This document shows positions 39,819 through 54,700 of a stretch of 64,000 bases of DNA, piece by piece. Both the position numbers and the translations under genes were made by a program. Numbering within the stretch: position 1 is the stretch's first letter; every line of letters starts with the position of its first letter. The notes below the pieces were generated by a model, which had not been told where the DNA came from, ran no database searches, and saw nothing but the letters and a program-made list of their open reading frames with translations. Source of the stretch: Heliocidaris erythrogramma (lineage: Eukaryota > Echinodermata > Echinoidea > Camarodonta > Echinometridae); contig CM046853.1 in the NCBI GenBank assembly GCA_025617745.1, positions 6,568,873 through 6,632,872 of the forward strand, read 5' to 3'.

Positions 39819-42800
39819 GGACAAACTTCACAGTGACTTATAGGTATAGTAGTTTTTGATACACCCTAACCCCCCCCCCCCCCCCCCCCTTGATATAAAA
39901 TTGCGATGAACACTTCTGTTGATGAAATACAGTTATGTGTATTTGTAAATTCCAGTAAAGTAAATGTACATCCCAAGCAGGCTGTGCAGATTATCTGCTG
40001 TGTAGACTACAAGCTTAGAAATTCTTGTCAATTCCATGTGAACTGATTCATATTTCAGTTAATTGGCTAGGTATATTTATACAAATTATTAGTACTGAAT
40101 TGATTCATCTCAAGAAATGTGACTCTGATTGCGAGATGTGTAGAATTTCTTAAAGTTTTTAATGTAAGGCAAGTCAGGTATTTTCTGTTGAATCAGATAT
40201 GCTGCGGTATCCTAAGTTAGCAAAACTTTTAGGCCTATTACTTGTTGACTTTATTTATGATATATGCTGCCTATATGTACATGTACAATACACCCTAGAT
40301 ACCATACTATTGAAAGGACCTTATCTGTGGCAAGAAAGGCTTATCAATGGTTACAATAACATGCTATGTAAAGGTCAAAGGTACGCTAATCTTTCCTTTG
40401 TTTTCATTAACAATAGCTTAACAGTTACAAGCTTATTGAGGTCTTTTTGTGTTTGAGGATACTTACTCCATTGTGTATCCTGTTTCTGGCTGAAAAACCC
40501 ATAACAATGACTGTATAAAATAGCCAATACAAGGGGATTACATTTAAGAAAGTCAAAGGCAATACGTGTATTGGGAATACTTCAGCTGTAAAGTTTCTAT
40601 AGTCCAGCCTTTTGTTAATCTTCATGTAGTTGAGTTTGAATCCTTTATTGTATTTAAAGATCCTTACTTGAATCAGGTAAATATTGTTAGAGAAAAGACC
40701 CTGCAGCAAAGTCTATAAGTGTGATAAGTAGTTTTGTTATCAGTCACTTGAGCAAATCATATTGGACACCATAAAGAGATATTCATGATTTACACATGTA
40801 GGCCTTACAATCGATGTACATGTACATGTATTCATTACTTTAAAGGGATTTGGTAACTTTGTGAAGGCTTGATTTAATGAATTGTTGAATTGTGATATCT
40901 GTCTTGTATAATAATGTTCAGAAGGATAAATAAATAGCCAGGCATATAAAGGTTTTCAAATATATAATGCTATTATTAAGATATCTATGACTGAATACTC
41001 CCATTTACGAAAGCGTATGGCCATACGCTTTAGTCTAACACTGAGTCTGTGGGGGGAAATGAGTCTGGCATTTCCGGTCACTTGCATATGTTTACTTTTG
41101 TGAAGCACATGATGATTTTGAAGTGCTTTTTTTTTCCTGGGCTTCATTTTTACACCATATTACATACACTGATAGCATGTAAGGCCAGGCAGCTCAGATT
41201 TTATCAAGACTCTACAAAGTTACCAAATCACTTGCATCATGTACATGTAGTAAAGTATTGATTATATGTAAGGACCAGGAAGACAAATCTTAAATTATAT
41301 TTTATATTGCTGGGTTTCTTGAAAATCTGCAACGCTGTATTATTTGTGGTTTACAGTGATTGATCTACATATTAATAGAGTTCATATATATGCTTGGTAT
41401 TTAAGGGATTGTGATATGTTTCATTTAGTGAATTATGAGATGTCAATGAATCTAATCTGATGTTACAGTTTACTAGTGTATATTTGGCTGAATAGGTATA
41501 TAAATTACTATTTAGCTTATTAATATTGTAGAAAATAAGACCATTGCTATTTACATGTATAAGGAAGAGCTATACAAACCGAATATTGAAATTTAAATGT
41601 TAGTTTAACCGAATAACAGTAATATCCAAGCATATTCATGTCAACTGGTTTTGCACTAGGTAAAAAATCAAATCCTATGTAGAATTTCTCAAAACATTTA
41701 CCTCAAGTGCCTTTTGGATTGTTACATTACATGTACCAATATAACTAATGGTCAGGTTCCTTGTAGCCTGGTCTGTCACTTTTCATACTTTTTTCTGATT
41801 AACTTACATGTCTACATTTACTGAATGTGAATATTCTGCTTACAAGACCAGTTACTTGTACATGAATGAATATACATGTTATAGTCTGTTTTTTCTTTTT
41901 ATTCATCAACATGATTCTGCAAGCAGATTGTTGAAATGTATAAGGCTTCTGAAAAATTTCAATCATTGGAACTAAAATTTAGGAGTGTTTGATATTCACC
42001 ATTATCTGCTTTAATGTGCATAATGATAAAATAATATGCATCATGCTATTTGATATACATCTATGTAATAATTCATGACCATATATGTTTTTAGAAATTA
42101 TTTTAATGCTTCCAGGAAAGAAGGGAATATCTGGTGTGAAAAAAAAAGAATTGAAAAGTTGGTGATGTATTTTTGTTAAAACATTTCAGTACTTGTTTGA
42201 GAAGGTATTCCCTTGTACGTATGTATTCAAATCATGTGACTGCTGCCTTCAGAATTTAGAGCCGTAAAAACTAATTGAGATAAAATGCAGTGTCTTTCAT
42301 AAAGTTACCTTGACTACATGTACATGACCAATATGATTCCACGATAAGCTATTTATGTATTCAGTTGTATTCATGAATGATATACAGTATATGAAATATT
42401 AGTACAGAAATCATCACTTGCAATGTTTCCTTTGTAGCAGATAGTTTCGTGATATGAGCTTGGTGTTATAACAGTTCCTTTTAGTTATGTGCATTTTATT
42501 TGGGGGATGTTATTGCATGGTTTTTATTGCGGTTTCTTTACACATGTATGTTACCATACAAGTTACAGATGACATTCTTATTCATTAAAAATAGTCTCGA
42601 TTCCTTATGGATTGTAAGAAAATATAGGCCATAGAAAAGCTTATAGCATGTGTTTATGATTGGGATTGTAATGTGACATTTATTTAAATGTTGAGCATTA
42701 CCACTAGAATACATGTATAAGCATCTCAACAACCTGGTCATCAAAATAGTGAAGTGAAACTGCTTTAAAAAAAAAAATCTGGTGCCATTTCTTACTTTGA

Positions 42801-45570
42801 TATGCTAAATTTGATTATGGTACATAAAACATACTGTAGTCTTCTAAAAAGACTAGTATAGATTTGAACTATTTTGCCAAACATGCAAATAAAATGAGGC
42901 AAAACACTTTGTGCTTTTGATAGAACTACGATAAATTTATTCATGGAAAGACACGTATTAACATGCAAATATATAAAATGTGAATTAAAAGAATCACACA
43001 CTCAAAATATAAATTTTCATTTTTACAGTTTTCTATATTTCAAGGTTTTCTTCAGAGGTAACAAGTATAATACATGTTTGTGCTGTTAGAATGTAATACA
43101 CATGAAAGACAAGGTTAGTAATATATAATAATTTGAGTGGTTTGACTACAAATGAAGCTATCAAGGTTATACACATGAATCATGTGAAATTTTCCTCAGA
43201 TATATACAAAAGGATTATTTTTCAATTTAGGATTAATAATGCACCTTTCTTTATCTTCTCCGAATAATAAAATGCATTATTGAAAATGCAAAATATTGCA
43301 TTCAGTTAGGATGTTGAATATGATTCCAAGAGGTATTCATATTCAGCCTCCTTATCACATCATCTAATACCTGATACAAATTTGGATTTAAAAAAAATGT
43401 TTGGTATTTGGTACCAGTTATTAGATGATTTTTCATGTGTAATGTTTGTTCAGAAGTAGATTCTGAGTTATTAATCCCTGCTATGCAGAAGGCTTGTACA
43501 AAATTGGATTCAGATTCACACTCGACATTTACTTACACATCGTTTTTATATGACTTATGAATTTAACAAGTAGCCTACTACATGTAAGTCAGAGCAGAGA
43601 GGTAAAAATGGAAACATTTATTTCAACCTTATTCATGGGTTAATGCTTTGAATTGCTTTCCCATAAAACAAAAAAGCAAGTCGGAAAACAATGAGAAAGT
43701 CCATTTTCATGAGAAGGCAACAGCTGGTGTTCTCTTTGTAGACAAAAGTATCTTGGCACCATTAACAATTTGGTTTAGCATGCTGATAAAAACAGTTGGT
43801 AATAGTATGAAAAATCACCATTCTCATAATATATTACACTATGATTATCACACAAATATTATCTACCTTACATAAAAGTTACTTCTAGGCTGAATAACTT
43901 GTAATATGCAAACTGTATTATGTATCTTTCTTGGGCAAAAATAGCACATGATACTTTCATATCTGATTATTTACTACATGTCTAGTATTCATCAAGTCTC
44001 ACAGTATTTTCATGAAAAAACAGTTGCCCCTCATGATATAGTCTGAGTGACATTTATAAAAATGGGCGGGGGGAAGGGAATAAAAAAACACATTCTAATG
44101 GAACAAAAATTATATTTTTGTTTTGTTCAACAGTCTCAAATGTGAAGCCCCCCCCACTCCTTTTTTTTTCTTTTCCTTTTTTGAGGGAGATACTCATTAA
44201 AGCCTAAATGTACATGTAGTATGCAAATAAATTCAGTTTCAATTTAAGTAAGGTGTACAAATGCATGTGTATTGATATACAGATTACACTAAAAAGACAA
44301 TTTTCCTAGTTTAGAATTCAGGTATTCTCAGCTCTCCACGAACAATCTACATTACATAGTGAACAAAACTGAAATGATAAATTATGATACATGTACAACT
44401 ACAAGAAACCTAAGTTTTAATTACATAGAATTATCTTTCCAAAATACATACTGTGTACCAGTACTTCATATATTCCTTAACTATTTTTCTTTTTTGCATA
44501 GCAAAATCATTTTTCTGTAACAGGTAAATAAGAGATAGTATCAATCTATCTGTAAAATGTTGTATATGAATAACTATATATACATCCACAAGTATACTTT
44601 CATCAACTACTGTGCAGGTGATAAAGCATGGATTATAGTTGGGGCATATAATACATAATTGAATGGAATGCTTTCAAATTTACAGTCAATTGTAATACTG
44701 AAATTGTTTGGACGGTAATATATATATACATTTTGTACTTCTTTAAAAGAAATATTTACACAATTTATGTACATAACTTGTCCATTCATTCTTCCCAGAT
44801 TTTATACAAGTAATTATAATTTGCTCTTAAAAGTCGTTTAATGTATATACAATATTAATGTGTAATGCCTCAAAATAAATTTTCATCATCATTGAATACA
44901 ACTATAAATGTTATGTATTGTTCTGAGATTAAGTACAGAAGATAAGTGTATCTTTTAACAGATGAAAAAATTTCCTTCCGGCAGAGTATGATTACATAGA
45001 ATTGCACCATTGCACCATTATATACAGTAAGTAAAAGCATTGTGGAAAATCTCCAATCTTGAAGAAACACACATTGTGAATACATGTACATGTATACCAT
45101 AAATTCAGATCTTGTTTGAAAAAAATGTATACCCCCTGACAGATGGTGCATGCACAAAAGACAAGATATTTGAATCAACAAGCTGAAGAAAAAGTCTTTT
45201 TCATCACTATTTGACGATTTTTACACCAGTTTAGTTTTACTCATTCTCAATCTGAATCATTCTGGCAGTACCTTCACTGGTATTTGAGGGTTCATACTTT
45301 TTATACAGATTAGTATTAGAATCCTCACACAAAGTGTGTACAGACCAAAATATTGTTCAATTGACAGTTTGACACACCACTAATGATGGTTAGAACTACA
45401 AGCAGTATATGTGCATGCAAATACGCCTGAAGGCAGTATTAACAAAAGCAAGTGAAAGACAGTTAGAAAATGAATGACTTCTTAAAAGCATCTACACCAG
45501 TCTTAAGAAGCATCCACCACCAGTCTGGTTACTGGCCAGTGCCTCTGGTCAATACTGGACACCCGGTACC
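39819..45570. other. Convergent intergenic region and 3' UTRs
   Basis: There is no coding exon between the CALML4-like stop and the stop of the minus-strand gene at 45571. A long C run (39866-39890) lies just after the CALML4-like stop. The first canonical plus-strand AATAAA I noted after the stop is at about 40929. Much of this very AT-rich stretch could be 3' UTR of both genes. Palindromic ACATGTACATGTA words are frequent. I see no RNA gene or transposon with clear ends. Confidence 0.5.
40929..40934 (+). promoter_or_regulatory. Candidate CALML4-like polyadenylation signal
   Basis: AATAAA within GATAAATAAATAG, 1.1 kb after the stop. Later hexamers exist (for example in CAAATAAAATGAGG near 42888), so the 3' end is not fixed. 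Confidence 0.3.
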
Positions 45571-45758
45571 TTAGTAGGGTGCAGATCCCTGCAGTGCAGC
45601 CATTTCTGCCTCCTGAGCTGCTTGGCGTTGGCGCCTGGACCGCCGAGCAGCAAGCTTACTCTGTAGATCCTGGTCTGCTCTGGTCTTATTCACCTCCTGT
45701 TGACGTTCATACTCCTTCACCTGTTCCTCATGTTGCTTCTTCAACTCCTCAATGTTAC
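45571..45758 (-). CDS. MGCASS gene coding exon 11 (terminal)
   Basis: Residues 513-574, NIEELKKQHEEQVKEYERQQ, then a basic patch AARRSRRQRQAAQEAEM, ending GSAPY and TAA. Acceptor CCCTTCAG. Confidence 0.88.
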
Positions 45759-48700
45759 CTGAAGGGTAAAATCATACAAGAGAGTTACAGGTATGGGGAT
45801 CATGATAAAAATAGTGTTGACTTGCAATATTAAAGGGAATTCCAACCTTAATGGTTAGTTTTGATGAAATTCTATCGAAATCGAACAAGCAATAAGAAAG
45901 TTAATTGTATTACATGTACTACAGAAGGAAAGGGCTATAGGAGAAAACTGCAAATTAATGATATTATAGCTTACGATAAATGGGAGAGTTGACCACCTAA
46001 TATGTCACAATCGGCCCACCGAATTGCAAATTTGAGATTCGCATAGACTTACTGATCTCGTTTTTCAAACATCCATAACTTTCTTATTTCTTGTCCGATT
46101 TCTTTATTTCACCATCCTGTTTTTCTTATGTTTCTGCTTTCACACAAATCATCTTATTACCAAGGTTGGATTGCCCTTTAATAGTAGTAGTGCAGTCAAA
46201 CATGTTCTAGTGGCCACCTCTCTAGAGATAAAGGCCACCTGTCCATAGTGTTGGACTGCATTGTCTCCCTCTAGGAAGAAATGTAAGTTGTCCACAGAGA
46301 TGGACTTTCCATACAGGTCACTTGTTTTCTGTTTCCCATGGGTGGCCTTTATAGACAAGTTGACTGTAGCAATATTGCCATTAGTTCTCAGTGCAGAAAT
46401 ATGTATGCTTTCAGCAGAGCTGGGCGGTAGCACTGGACAAAGCCACTGGAATTACTCAAGGTTGTTATTCCAGAGGAGTAACAGTATGGATTCAAAGATT
46501 TAGGTTAATACTTTCAAATGATTCCCAACATGACTCAATATTGATAGCAATAAAAATAATAAATGCTTAAGTGCACCACTATGTGTAAGCACATTAATTT
46601 TTTTCTATGACATAATCTGAATAAAAAAGAGCATGTATTTGAGAAAAAAAACACATAAACATGCGATACACATATATCAAACTGGCAGTGGATACATGTA
46701 AGACTGTATTGAGAAAAAAATTATCACACAATACGTGGATTAAAAACAATAACTTTGTAATGTCTGGTGACTGAACTCTCATCCACCCCCCCCCCCCCAC
46801 ACACAAAAACACAAATGTAAGGAAAGAAAAATATCAGTCTCCATACACATAGTGTGATAATTATACATAGTAATTCATTATCAATATGAGTCAATAACGA
46901 AGTGCAATACTTTCTTATAAATTTGTAATTTTGTAGACATGGAAAAGTGGTTCATGTACAAATATATACATATACAGTACATACCTGTAGTCATAATACA
47001 CACATCCCATACAAATCAATGGATCCACTCAAGTGGCACTTGCCTATTGTACAATACTCAGTGTATCCCTCAATCAATTACCCTTTGTGTAGCAAACAAA
47101 AGGGGTGATTTTGGAAATTGAAAGCAGGTCAGCTGCTCAACTCTTTTCACTGTAACACTCAATAACAGGTATACTCATGCAAGGATATCAAAACATTGTG
47201 TGTACAGCATTATTTTCAGCTCAGCAGGATGTGAACTCACAAGAATAAGCATCATTTGGTGACATATTGGTAATGAGGTTCATGCTCATAAAATTCAGTA
47301 CAGCACCACAAAGAAATGTGCAATATTATCACAACAGGCGACTTGACAGAATCCGGACCAATTTTCTACTTGATAAAACAAACCCAATATTGGATTTAAA
47401 TTGGTCTATGTCCAGTTTGAATACAAACAACTTAGACTATGGTCATAATTTCTATATAAAACTAAAATTTGACATTGGTTAATCCCTGTACTGGGTTTAA
47501 CATGTCCAGGAGAGCACAAGCCTTTGTGTCATACATGGAGGTGGGTAAATAATGACCAAATCACACAAACTCTATCGTTTTTAATGACATGTTTGCCTAT
47601 CATATTTGATCACTACACTACAAAAGAAAAGCCTGCATGACAAAGCAACTAACACAAGTGTCCAAGCTATTAAACTGAATCTGGATAGTTGTACTTATTA
47701 GCTCAAATTCATGAAAGAGGTTTATTTTAAACCATGGTTTATACCTCCATAGCGTAGTACAAGCATGCCCTCTTGTGCAATGGGCAGACAGTTAATGCAC
47801 TTATATCCGCTTATCTACCCTTAATCTAGACCACAGCGGAGGTTTCAACCATGGTTTCAAATAAACCTCTTTTGTGAATTCGGGCCATTATGTGTTATTG
47901 TCTGGATATCTTGACTGGATTTTAATACAAGGTTGTACGTACCGAAAATATCATCCATGGCTGGTGTAGGAGCAAGATCTTCCAGCCCGAGAGGAGTTGG
48001 TGCTTTCATATCAGCACTTCCCTCCTAGATAAAACAAATAAATAAAAGAGAAACAAATAAGAAGTATATTAGAATAGATAGAGAGTGTGATAAACAACTT
48101 ATATTTTTAGTAGCCAATTCTACAGTGAGTTGGTAATTCCGTAACATAATATGAAAAGTCATTTAAAAAACTGTGTCCGACCTGCATCCTGAATAGTAAT
48201 ATACTTTATTTTCATTCTTATTTTTTTGTCTGTTTTACAAACTCTGGTACATGAAGAATGAGACATGAAATGCTTCTTATCTACTATACCATTATTTTGT
48301 GGCACAGTGTTATGAATTTACTTTCAAATGACTTTTGCATTATTTCATATCAAAAGTGAAATACAACACATTTAGGAGAAACTTGTTAAAATAAACTTTC
48401 AGTTAAAATTCTAGTTTGCATTTCGGGGCATCACTACCATTTAATAAAAAGCTATAAGACAAAACAACTACAAAGGAAATTAAATTGAATGAAATCCTTA
48501 CTATACGAGTAGTGTGTATTTTGGAAAACCAAACAGAGATAAATTAAGAGTGAACTTACAGGAGCAAGAGTATCATCACCAGCCTGTGAGACTGAGTCTG
48601 CATCTACCAACATGGCTAACTCAGGTTCATCCTTGTCTTCTGCTAGCTCAGCATCTATGAAGGAGAACACAATGAGTAATTCTTGGACATGTTTACAATT

Positions 48701-51700
48701 CACTTTATATATCAAAGATGGTAATTTATTTATATGATTTCTGATATTACAGAAAGATTGTGACAAAGCATGGCCATGAACTTTTCCTTCTTCAATTGTA
48801 AACACTTTGCCTTTTATTTTTCAACATAATATGTCAAACTGCATACAAAGTATTGGGGAAAAGGGAAATGCAGTCATTCAATACGCAGAGTGTTTGCCAT
48901 TTTCAACCCTTTTAGTATCTTATTGCTTTAAAAAAAATCCCTTTATCTTATATTCTCCCCTCCCAATTTTCCACTGTTCACAGTGAGAGAAGGTTGGGGC
49001 TTGTGTGTGGTTCCTTCTGGCTTTCCCAGATAATATGTCTTTTGATCAAACAAAAGGCAAAAACAAACTTAAGGTCATACAACATAATTATACAACAAAG
49101 AGATTAGCATACCATTAGCTTGGGACCTTTCCTGCAAGCGAGAAGCAACCTCTGCACCCAGTTTCTCCTTGACCTTCTCCTGAACAAGCTTCATCCTTTC
49201 CATCTTGAGTTCCTTCTGCTTGGCAGCACAGTTCTGTGTTGTCTTCTCCAAGTCTTTATTGATTGTCTTGTTGATCACCTGTTTCAGGAAGGGCACAAAC
49301 ACGTTTCATTGCATAATGTGGAGAGGGGTGTGGATGTAGTTTAATTTTTGGTCCCTGAAGCAAGTTTGAAAGTTTGCATCCTACAAAAAAATCACAGACA
49401 AAGCGATTTTGTCTGTAGTTGTTTCTCTAAACCCAAGTGTATCTCAATAAGATGAATGGAAAAATATAAATTCCTTTAATTATATTTTAAGTGTAATGTG
49501 ATATAGAAACCAATAAATTCAATTCAAAGTATTCTCATTAGAAACAGAGAAGACACAGTCTTCCACTCAGGTCAACAGAAGAATAAGAAGAAAATACAAA
49601 TTATAATTTTAAATTATCCAAAAGAACATAATTTGTACATTATCATAATAATGTACTAGTATGACTTCCTTCTGTCCATTTAGTCCACTTGCAAGCAATA
49701 GATAACAACACTCTCAACATTAAATGGAAATGTAGACATCTACAGCATGTATACACATAATACACCTAAGTCACAATATGAACATGTATGTCAACTTTTA
49801 TTGTAGCGGGAGTTAAACAATGATATAACCATTGTCTTACGTGCTCAAACCACTGTATGAGTGCAGCTGATCGCTTGTAGACTGTTACATAGCACTCCAT
49901 GGCATGCTTATGTCTGTCAGGATGCATCATATCAGTGAAGATGTTAGCAATGGCCTTGTTCAATGTCTCAATCTCATCCGGTGTGCAGTAAGGAAACTTG
50001 ATCGTGTTCAAGTATTGCTGGGCTGTCGTGATGTTCTGGGCAGAAGCTACAAGGTTGTTACGAGCTTCGGCAGCAAACTGGTACCTGATTTGGCTGTTCC
50101 TGTGTTGAAATGCATGAATGAATTCCACATTTTGTGTCAAGTGAATGTATACTTATATGATATTTATATCATCAAGTTCATTTGATAGATATCATACAAA
50201 ATGCAGATATATAAATGCATGTATGCAAATGCATTAAAAAACTAGAAATGTCCATTGCTGCGCAATGCGAAATGTATCCCCCGGCACTGGCAGCAATTCG
50301 AAGTAGGGACAAAGAACCTCACCCCTCCCCTCCCTCCCTCAAACAAAAGGATGGTGTAGAGATTGCCGCCAGTGGCCCGGACTATTGTCAACACTAGGAG
50401 CAGCATCACTGAAACAATGTGTGTAGATTAGACTATAATGCAAAATTCGAAAGAAATCTCTCAAGAAATGTGACCTCAGAGCGCACACAAGATACCCACT
50501 AAAATATGACCTTTGACCCTATGAAAGACGGAACACTGAGGGCAGCATCACCAAAAACTGTAGAGGTCTAGAGTAATCTATGATGGACCTCCATACAAAA
50601 TCTGAAAGAAATCAGTCAACAAATGTGACCACCAGAATGCATGCAACCAAAATATGACATTTGACCCTATAAAAAGCGGAACACGGGGGGCAGCATCAGC
50701 ACACTAAAGATGTGTAGATTTCACTAAGACACACCAGCATATAAATTTTGAAAGAAATCCGTCAAGAAATGCGGAAGTTAGAGTGCAAGAAATGGACAAA
50801 TGACCTTTGACCCTATAAAGGATGGAACAATGAGGGCAGCATCACCAAAAAGTAAAGATGTGTAGATTATACCAAGATACATCTCCATACAAAATTTGAA
50901 AGAAATCCATCCAGAAATGTGGCCTGCAGAGTGCACTCACGCCATGCGCTGAAGTATGAACTTTGACCCTATAAAAGACGGAACACTGAGGGCAGCATCA
51001 CCAAAATCTATAGGTTTCTAGATTATACCAAGAGACACCTTAATGCAAAATTTGAACAAAATCTGTCGAGAAATGTGACCGCTAGTGCGTACACAAACTA
51101 TCCCCTAAAATATGGCCTTTTACGCTATAAAAGGTGGAACACTGGGGGCAGCATCACCAGAAATTATCGGTTTCCAGATATTACCAAGATACACCTCCAT
51201 ACAAAGTTTGAAAGAAATCCGTCGAGAAATGTGACTGCTAGTGCGTACACAAGAATGTGACGCGGCGGCGGAACGCTGCTGAATCCAAAGTATTCTCCGG
51301 CATACTGCCGGGGGATAGAGAGACACCTGCATGCAAAATTTGAACGAAATCCGTTGAGAAATGTGACCGCTATTGCGTACACAAACTATCCCCAAAAATA
51401 TGGCCTTTTACCCTATAAAAGGTGGAACACTGGGTGCAGCATCACCAGAAATTATCAGTTTCCAGATATTACCAAGATATACCTCCATACAAAGTTTGAA
51501 AGAAATCCGTCGAGAAATGTGACTGCTAGTGCGTACACAAGAATGTGACGCGGCGGCGAAACGCTGCTGAATCCAAAGTATTCTCCGGCATACTGCCGGG
51601 GGAAACAGAGACACCTGCATGCAAAATTTGAACGAAATCCGTTGAGAAATGTGACCGCCAGAGCGCACACAAGACATCTATCAAAATATGACCTTTGACC

Positions 51701-54700
51701 CTATAAAAGACGGAACACTGAGGGCAGCATCACCAAAATCTATAGGTTTCTAGATTATACCAAGAGACACCTTAATGCAAAATTTGAACAAAATCCGTCG
51801 AGAAATGTGACCGCTATTGCGTACTCAAACTATCCCCCAAAATATGGCCTTTTACCCTATAAAAGATGGAACACTGGGTGCAGCATCACCAGAAATTATC
51901 GGTTTCCAGATATTACCAAGATATACCTCCATACAAAGTTTGAAAGAAATCCGTCGAGAAATGTGACTGCTAGTGCGTACACAAGAATGTGACGCGGCGG
52001 CGGCGGCGGAACGCTGCTGAATCCAAAGTAAGCCCGAGTCATATTGAATATTTCATAATCCGGGATTCGACGGCTTTGATTCGATCGAATACCGGTGCAT
52101 CGATAAATGATGGGCGGTGAAAACAGAGTTGCACGCAGTGCATGCACCGGTGACCGGTGCGCTGGCATCGCGGGCATATGTATGGGCTCTCGCTGCTCGA
52201 CATTAACGATAGCCCGCTAGCCAATGGCTAGTAAAAAACAGCGGACGAGCCAAAATCTTAAGTTTCTAGTCCGTATGGCTAGCCAAAATATCACTCTAGT
52301 GTCGCACGAAGCGATGCTCATTGTCGACACATCCGACAATGATTCAAATTCAAAGAATTAATAATCTTACTTTGTCTTTGGAGAGCTGAATGGAACACGT
52401 TTGTTCGATGCAAAAAAAAACCAATACGAAATAAACTTTTCGTCGCTAGCGCTCATGACTTCATTCAGCTTCAGATCATTTCCAAGAAGTAATTGCCAAT
52501 TTGATGAGAGTAGAGAGTGTGATATAGTTATTGCGAAGTTGGAACACTCGTACTCATGCCCGTATTTATCATGTTCAATTATACAATTGTCAAATTGACA
52601 ATGCAGAGAGAGTGCAAGAATATTATCGTAAACTTCAGTTCGTAACGACAAAACGATTTTTCCATAGAGAAAGCACAGGTAAAGCGCGACGTTCTAAAAG
52701 AAGATTTTTGTGTGTGCGTGCAATAACAAAGTTGTAAAATAATGTCAATGAAATGGAGGTCTGTAACCCAAGTTTGACTGTAAATAAGTAATTCTTCATT
52801 GAATGTACATGTACAGGTATTACACTTACTGGACTGGAATTTGCAAGACATCTGCCCATCGCCTAATACCAAAGCTAAGCTGACCGCATGCATGCTTGAC
52901 CAGGGTGTGTGAGTTGTTCCACTTATATCGTGCTACGGCCACTCTCTGCTTCCGCTCCATCAGCATGTCTAGCTCAGATTCAAGTCTGTATTCAGCCTCA
53001 CTGCCATACTTGCCATCAAAAATACTTGCTGTACAGGCAAGAAATATTAACAGAAATAACATCAGTCTGCAAATTATGCCCAAGCTAAAAACTAAACAAG
53101 AGCCCCAGGGGGCACGACGCTCACCTGAGGTGGATCAATTCACATCTGGTGCATGTTCTCTCTGGCACATGAACAACTTTCATTCTTCATCTATAGAGGT
53201 ATCTCTATACACAATACCAAGTCTGAGCTTCCTACCAAGTTCGGTTAAATTCCAATCATGGGTTTTGGAGAAGAAGCTGAAAATGTAAAAAGTTTATGGA
53301 TGGCGGACAACTTGCCCCACCCCCCCCCCCCCCCCCAACTCCAGTATGTTACCCGCACAGACCCCCTATAGGGCCACCCAAAAAAAAATCTCCATACACA
53401 ATACCAAGTCTGAGCTAATCCTGGTTCTGGAGAAGATGTTTGAAATTTACATAGCTTTAACACTTGGGGGCCCTCCCCCTGGGCCCCCCTGGGGGCCACA
53501 TGTACCATTTTAGCAACTTTGGGTCCCCTACCCCTAAGGATGATTCCTACCAAGTTTGGTTGAATTCCGATCATGTGTTTTGGAGAAGAAGATCAGAATG
53601 TACATTTTGCCTGGCAGCGCCCCCCCCCCCCCTCCAGTATGTTACCCCCACAGGGCCCCTATAGGGCCACTCAGAGAAATTTCATGAACAACGTTCATTC
53701 TTCATCTATAGAGGTATCTCCATACAAAATACCAAGTCTGAGCTATGCCTGGTTCTGGAGAAGAAGTTGTTTGAAATTTACATAGCTTTTACAATTGGGG
53801 GCCCTCCCCCTGGGCCCCCCTGGGGGCCACATGTACCATTTTAGCAACTTTGGGTCCCCTACCCCTAAGGATGATTCCTACCAAGTTTGGTTGAATTCCG
53901 ATCATGTGTTTTGGAGAAGAAGATCAGAATGTACATTTTGCCTGGCAGCGCCCCCCCCCCCCTCCAGTATGTTACCCCCACAGGGCCCCTATAGGGCCAC
54001 TCAGAGAAATTTCATGAACAACGTTCATTCTTCATCTATAGAGGTATCTCCATACAAAATACCAAGTCTGAGCTATGCCTGGTTCTGGAGAAGAAGTTGT
54101 TTGAAATTTACATAGCTTTTACAATTGGGGGCCCTCCCCCTGGGCCCCCCTGGGGGCCACATGTACCATTTTAGCAACTTTGGGTCCCCTACCCCTAAGG
54201 ATGATTCCTACCAAGTTTGGTTGAATTCCGATCATGTGTTTTGGAGAAGAAGATCAGAATGTACATTTTGCCTGGCAGCGCCCCCCCCCTCCAGTATGTT
54301 ACCCCCACAGGGCCCCTATAGGGCCACTCAGAGAAATTTCATGAACAACATTCATTCTTCATCTATAGAGGTATCTCCATACAAAATACCAAGTCTGAGC
54401 TATGCCTGGTTCTGGAGAAGAAGTTGTTTGAAATTTACATAGCTTTTACAATTGGGGGCCCTCCCCCTGGGCCCCCTGGGGGCCACATGTACCATTTTAG
54501 CAACTTTGGGTCCCCTACCCCTAAGGATGATTCCTACCAAGTTTGGTTGAATTCCGATCATGTGTTTTGGAGAAGAAGATCAGAATGTACATTTTGCCTG
54601 GCAGCGCCCCCCCCCCCCTCCAGTATGTTACCCCCACAGGGCCCCTATACGGCCACTCAGAGAAATTTCACGAACAACATTCATTCTTCATCTATAGAGG

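Noticed and set aside
51075..51992. Repeated frames on both strands in the 51-52 kb region
   Set aside because: These are shadows of the F2 modules. Identical frames recur on both strands because the DNA is repeated.
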